In this document: positions 61,701 through 64,000 of the stretch, in pieces
How positions within the stretch are numbered: the stretch's first letter is position 1
Layout: every line of letters begins with the position of its first letter
From: Actinomadura luteofluorescens
GTDB lineage: Bacteria > Actinomycetota > Actinomycetes > Streptosporangiales > Streptosporangiaceae
Direction: 5' to 3'
DNA: 64,000 nt
Assembly (NCBI RefSeq): GCF_013409365.1
Contig: NZ_JACCBA010000001.1
Coordinates: 3,596,001-3,660,000 of the forward strand
The notes under the pieces: model-generated
The model's input: the letters and a program-made list of their open reading frames with translations, nothing else
The model's database searches: none
What the model was told of the DNA's origin: nothing
Position numbers and translations under genes: made by a program

Positions 61701-64000
61701 ATGACTCAGTTTCCGCAAGTGCCGGCACCGGCGGACCTCGCCGCCGCCGGGCCCAAGGGCGCCAAGAAGATGCTGACCAAGGCCGCGGACCCGCTGCCCG
61801 CCGCCGAACTGGCGCCGTTCTTCGAGCAGGCCCTGCCGGGAACTGGTGCGGGCGGGCGAGAGTGAGCTCGCGTTCTGGGCGTTCGGGCAGGCGCGCAAGG
61901 TCGAGAAGGACCATCCCGCGCTGCTCGACCTCGACCGGGTCCAGGACGTCTTCCTCGAACTCGTGCCCGCGGGCGGCGTCGGACCGGCCGCGCTGCGCGA
62001 CTACGCCAAGACGCTCGCCGCGGAGTTCCCGGCGGAGGAGGCGCACGCCCGCTTCCGCGCGGTGATCTGCGCGGGGTTCGACGCCGGGCTCATCCCGTAC
62101 GCCCGGATCTTCCCCGACCTGCGCACGCTGGCCCGCGCGGCGAAGATCAAGAAGCGGGACGAGGAGGAGTTCCTGGCGGAGCGGCTGCTGCGCGCCGGGC
62201 TCATGCCCGTCGCGTCCCACCAGATCTGGGCGGCCGCCCGCGAACCGCTCGCCGCGGTGGCCCGACGCGACGACGCCCTGATGGAGCGGCTGATCGCCGC
62301 CGAACCCGACTCCGCCCACCACGACGAGGAGAGCGGCGAGGAGGTCGCCGAGGAGATCCGGCAGATGTGGCTGGAGTGCCTGGCCGCGAGCGGCGCGGGG
62401 GCGCACCTGTCGGCGCACTGGTTCGGCCACGACGGACGGGGGTGCGCGGCCGCCGTCCTGCTGGAGCTAGCCGACCAGGCGGGGGAGCGCCTCTTCCCGG
62501 ACGCCGAGGTGGTGTACGGCGACGAGACCGACCCGGCGCTTCCGCCTCGCGACTACCGGAACATCCTTCCCCAGAACGAGATGGGCACCGACGCGCCCCG
62601 CTGGTGGGGTTCGAACTTCGACGCGGGGCAGCAGGCCGCGGACGTGGCGTCCGGGCCGGAAGGACGCGACCGCTTCGCCGCCCTGCTCGACGCGTTCGTC
62701 CGCGACATGGGGTACTACGGCAACGTCGACTACCCGGCCACGGTGAGAGCGCTCTGGGACCTGCCGGAGACCCGGGAGGTGCTCAGCGAAGCCGTCGAGG
62801 GCTGGAAGGCCGACGCGGGCCGCCCGGACCTGCCCTTCCTCCACACCGCGCTGCAACGGCTGGTGCGGCTCACCGGCCGCAGCGGAGGTCTCCTCGACCT
62901 GGAGCCCGGCGTCGCCGAGGGGCTCGACCCCGCCGACCCCGTGGACGCCCTGCTGGCGGCTCTGCGCGGCGGCATTCCCGCCGAACTGGGCGTGCCCGGT
63001 GACGGGACGCCGTCGAAGTCACCGAAAGCGGGCCGGACGATCATCCAGCACCTCGGGTACCTCACCGTCACCGAACGGTCCTGGCACGCCTACGCGTCCG
63101 TCAGCGGCGACGACTCCCTGGGGGTGAGGCTTCCCCAACTGCCCGACGGGATGCTGCCCTGGTACGACGGCGAGACCGCCGTCCTGTCACGGGTGAAGGA
63201 CGGCGTCTGGCAGTCCTTCCGGGTCGAGGGGCAGACGGGCCAGACCGTCGCGCTGACCCTGGACCCCGACACCGCCACCGCACGCCCCCAGGCGCCGGGG
63301 ACCGCCGAGGTGACGTTCCCGGGCGCCGCCGGGCCGAGCGAGGTCCGGTCGGGCCGCGGCGCGATCACGGTCACCGCCCCCGACGGGACCCGGACGGCCC
63401 GGCTGCCCTTCTCACCCGTCATGAGCACCAAGGGCGGGCTCGTGCCGCCGCCCGGCTGGTGGCCGCGGCGGGACCCGGCGGACCCGGCCGGGTCGGCGGC
63501 GCTGCGGCGGCTCGGCCGCGAGGGGGCGGCGCGCCTGCTGGAGGCGGCGCTGGCCGGACCGCGCGCGGCCGCCGGCGCGCTGGAGGCCGTGCTGCCCGAG
63601 GTGACCGCGCCGCCCCTGCGCGACGGCGTCCTCGCGGCGGCCCGCACCGCGGCCGAGTGCCTCCTTCTGGCGATCGAGGTGCGGAACCGGATCGGCCGTC
63701 CCCAGCCTCCGGCGCTGCCCGCGCTGGTCTCACCGGCCACCGGGCTCCCCTTCGAGCGCACCGCGGCGCAGACGAGATGGCTCGTGCGCCAGCGCCTCAT
63801 CGCCCGCGCGCTGGAGTCGGCGACGAACGACGAGCCCGAGGCCGGCGAGCCCTACCTCGTCCGGACGGTCTCCCTGCCGCCCCGGGCCTACGTGGGCGTC
63901 GAGCCGGACACCCTGGCGGGCTACGCGCTCCCGGCCGTCCTGCCGTGGACTCCTGACTCGCAGCGCGAACGCATCCTCGACGTCCTGCGCCTCTGGGCCA
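61701..64000 (+). CDS. Large unrecognised protein, 5' part, frameshifted, runs off the window
   Basis: ATG 61701 (AAGGACGAG upstream) opens MTQFPQVPAPADLAAAGPKGAKKMLTKAADPLPAAELAPFFEQAL. Skipping one C at about 61836 puts the frame into RELVRAGESELAFWAFGQARKVEKDHPALLDLDRV, which stays open to the end of the window: over 760 residues. The first 250 residues are helical and acidic; later parts are strand-rich with LPPPGWWPR and PRAYVGVEPDTLAGYALPAVLPWTPDSQRERI. No signal peptide, TM or known domain is seen. In actinomycetes such giant proteins often precede MoxR-type ATPases; the next gene lies outside the window. Confidence 0.7.

Overview
This 64 kb window is high-GC actinomycete chromosome. 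GC-biased third codon positions, GTG/TTG starts with GGAGG-type ribosome sites, a conservon operon, a mycothiol-isomerase-fold protein, several Ser/Thr protein kinases, a type III polyketide synthase and an FGE-type sulfatase together point to Streptosporangiales (Actinomadura or Thermomonospora-like). The genus is inferred from gene content only. There are no rRNA genes, no intact tRNA, no complete insertion sequence and no CRISPR array.

0-10 kb: a TetR tail and an MMPL exporter, a SnoaL-type isomerase behind a KstR-like operator, a decayed tyrosine integrase, a secreted GH76 mannanase, a DeoR regulator and an orphan 3' half of a tRNA (Lys-like). Integrase remnant and tRNA half look like scars of an old integrative element. 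A divergent LysR / NmrA-DUF1772 pair follows, then a scarred stretch holding a broken copy of an oxidoreductase that is intact at 26.5-27.7 kb.

10-19.5 kb: a conservon (sensor-kinase-like ATPase, roadblock, DUF742, GTPase) with a GAF protein as fifth gene, then an acyl-CoA dehydrogenase, an istB fragment, AraC and MarR regulators, a TIGR03086 protein and a small secreted protein.

19.5-33.6 kb: an ABC exporter pair, a RibD/DHFR-like reductase facing an ECF sigma factor with a SnoaL domain, a sulfotransferase, an FAD oxidoreductase, a DUF5997 / HTH-less LysR effector-domain pair, a DedA protein, a penicillin-binding-fold serine hydrolase and several hypotheticals.

33.6-51.6 kb: a tight operon of two DUF1254 proteins, a GAP-family membrane protein and a SulP transporter; a kinase / winged-helix / TM / propeller fusion; a second kinase; an epoxide hydrolase opposite a WYL regulator; an Xre-like regulator; a serine hydrolase; an NmrA / Rrf2 divergent pair around a clear operator; and a two-gene VWA surface cassette.

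51.6-64 kb: a four-gene quinone reductase / SnoaL / esterase / TetR operon with an upstream palindrome, a sulfatase, a type III PKS with its methyltransferase, a class D beta-lactamase-like lipoprotein, a kinase with a polytopic C-terminus, and the 5' part of a large unrecognised gene.

Five genes between 38.9 and 61.9 kb are each interrupted by one-base indels in short G/C runs (kinase fusion twice). The simplest reading is residual assembly error, so their reconstructed products are described.
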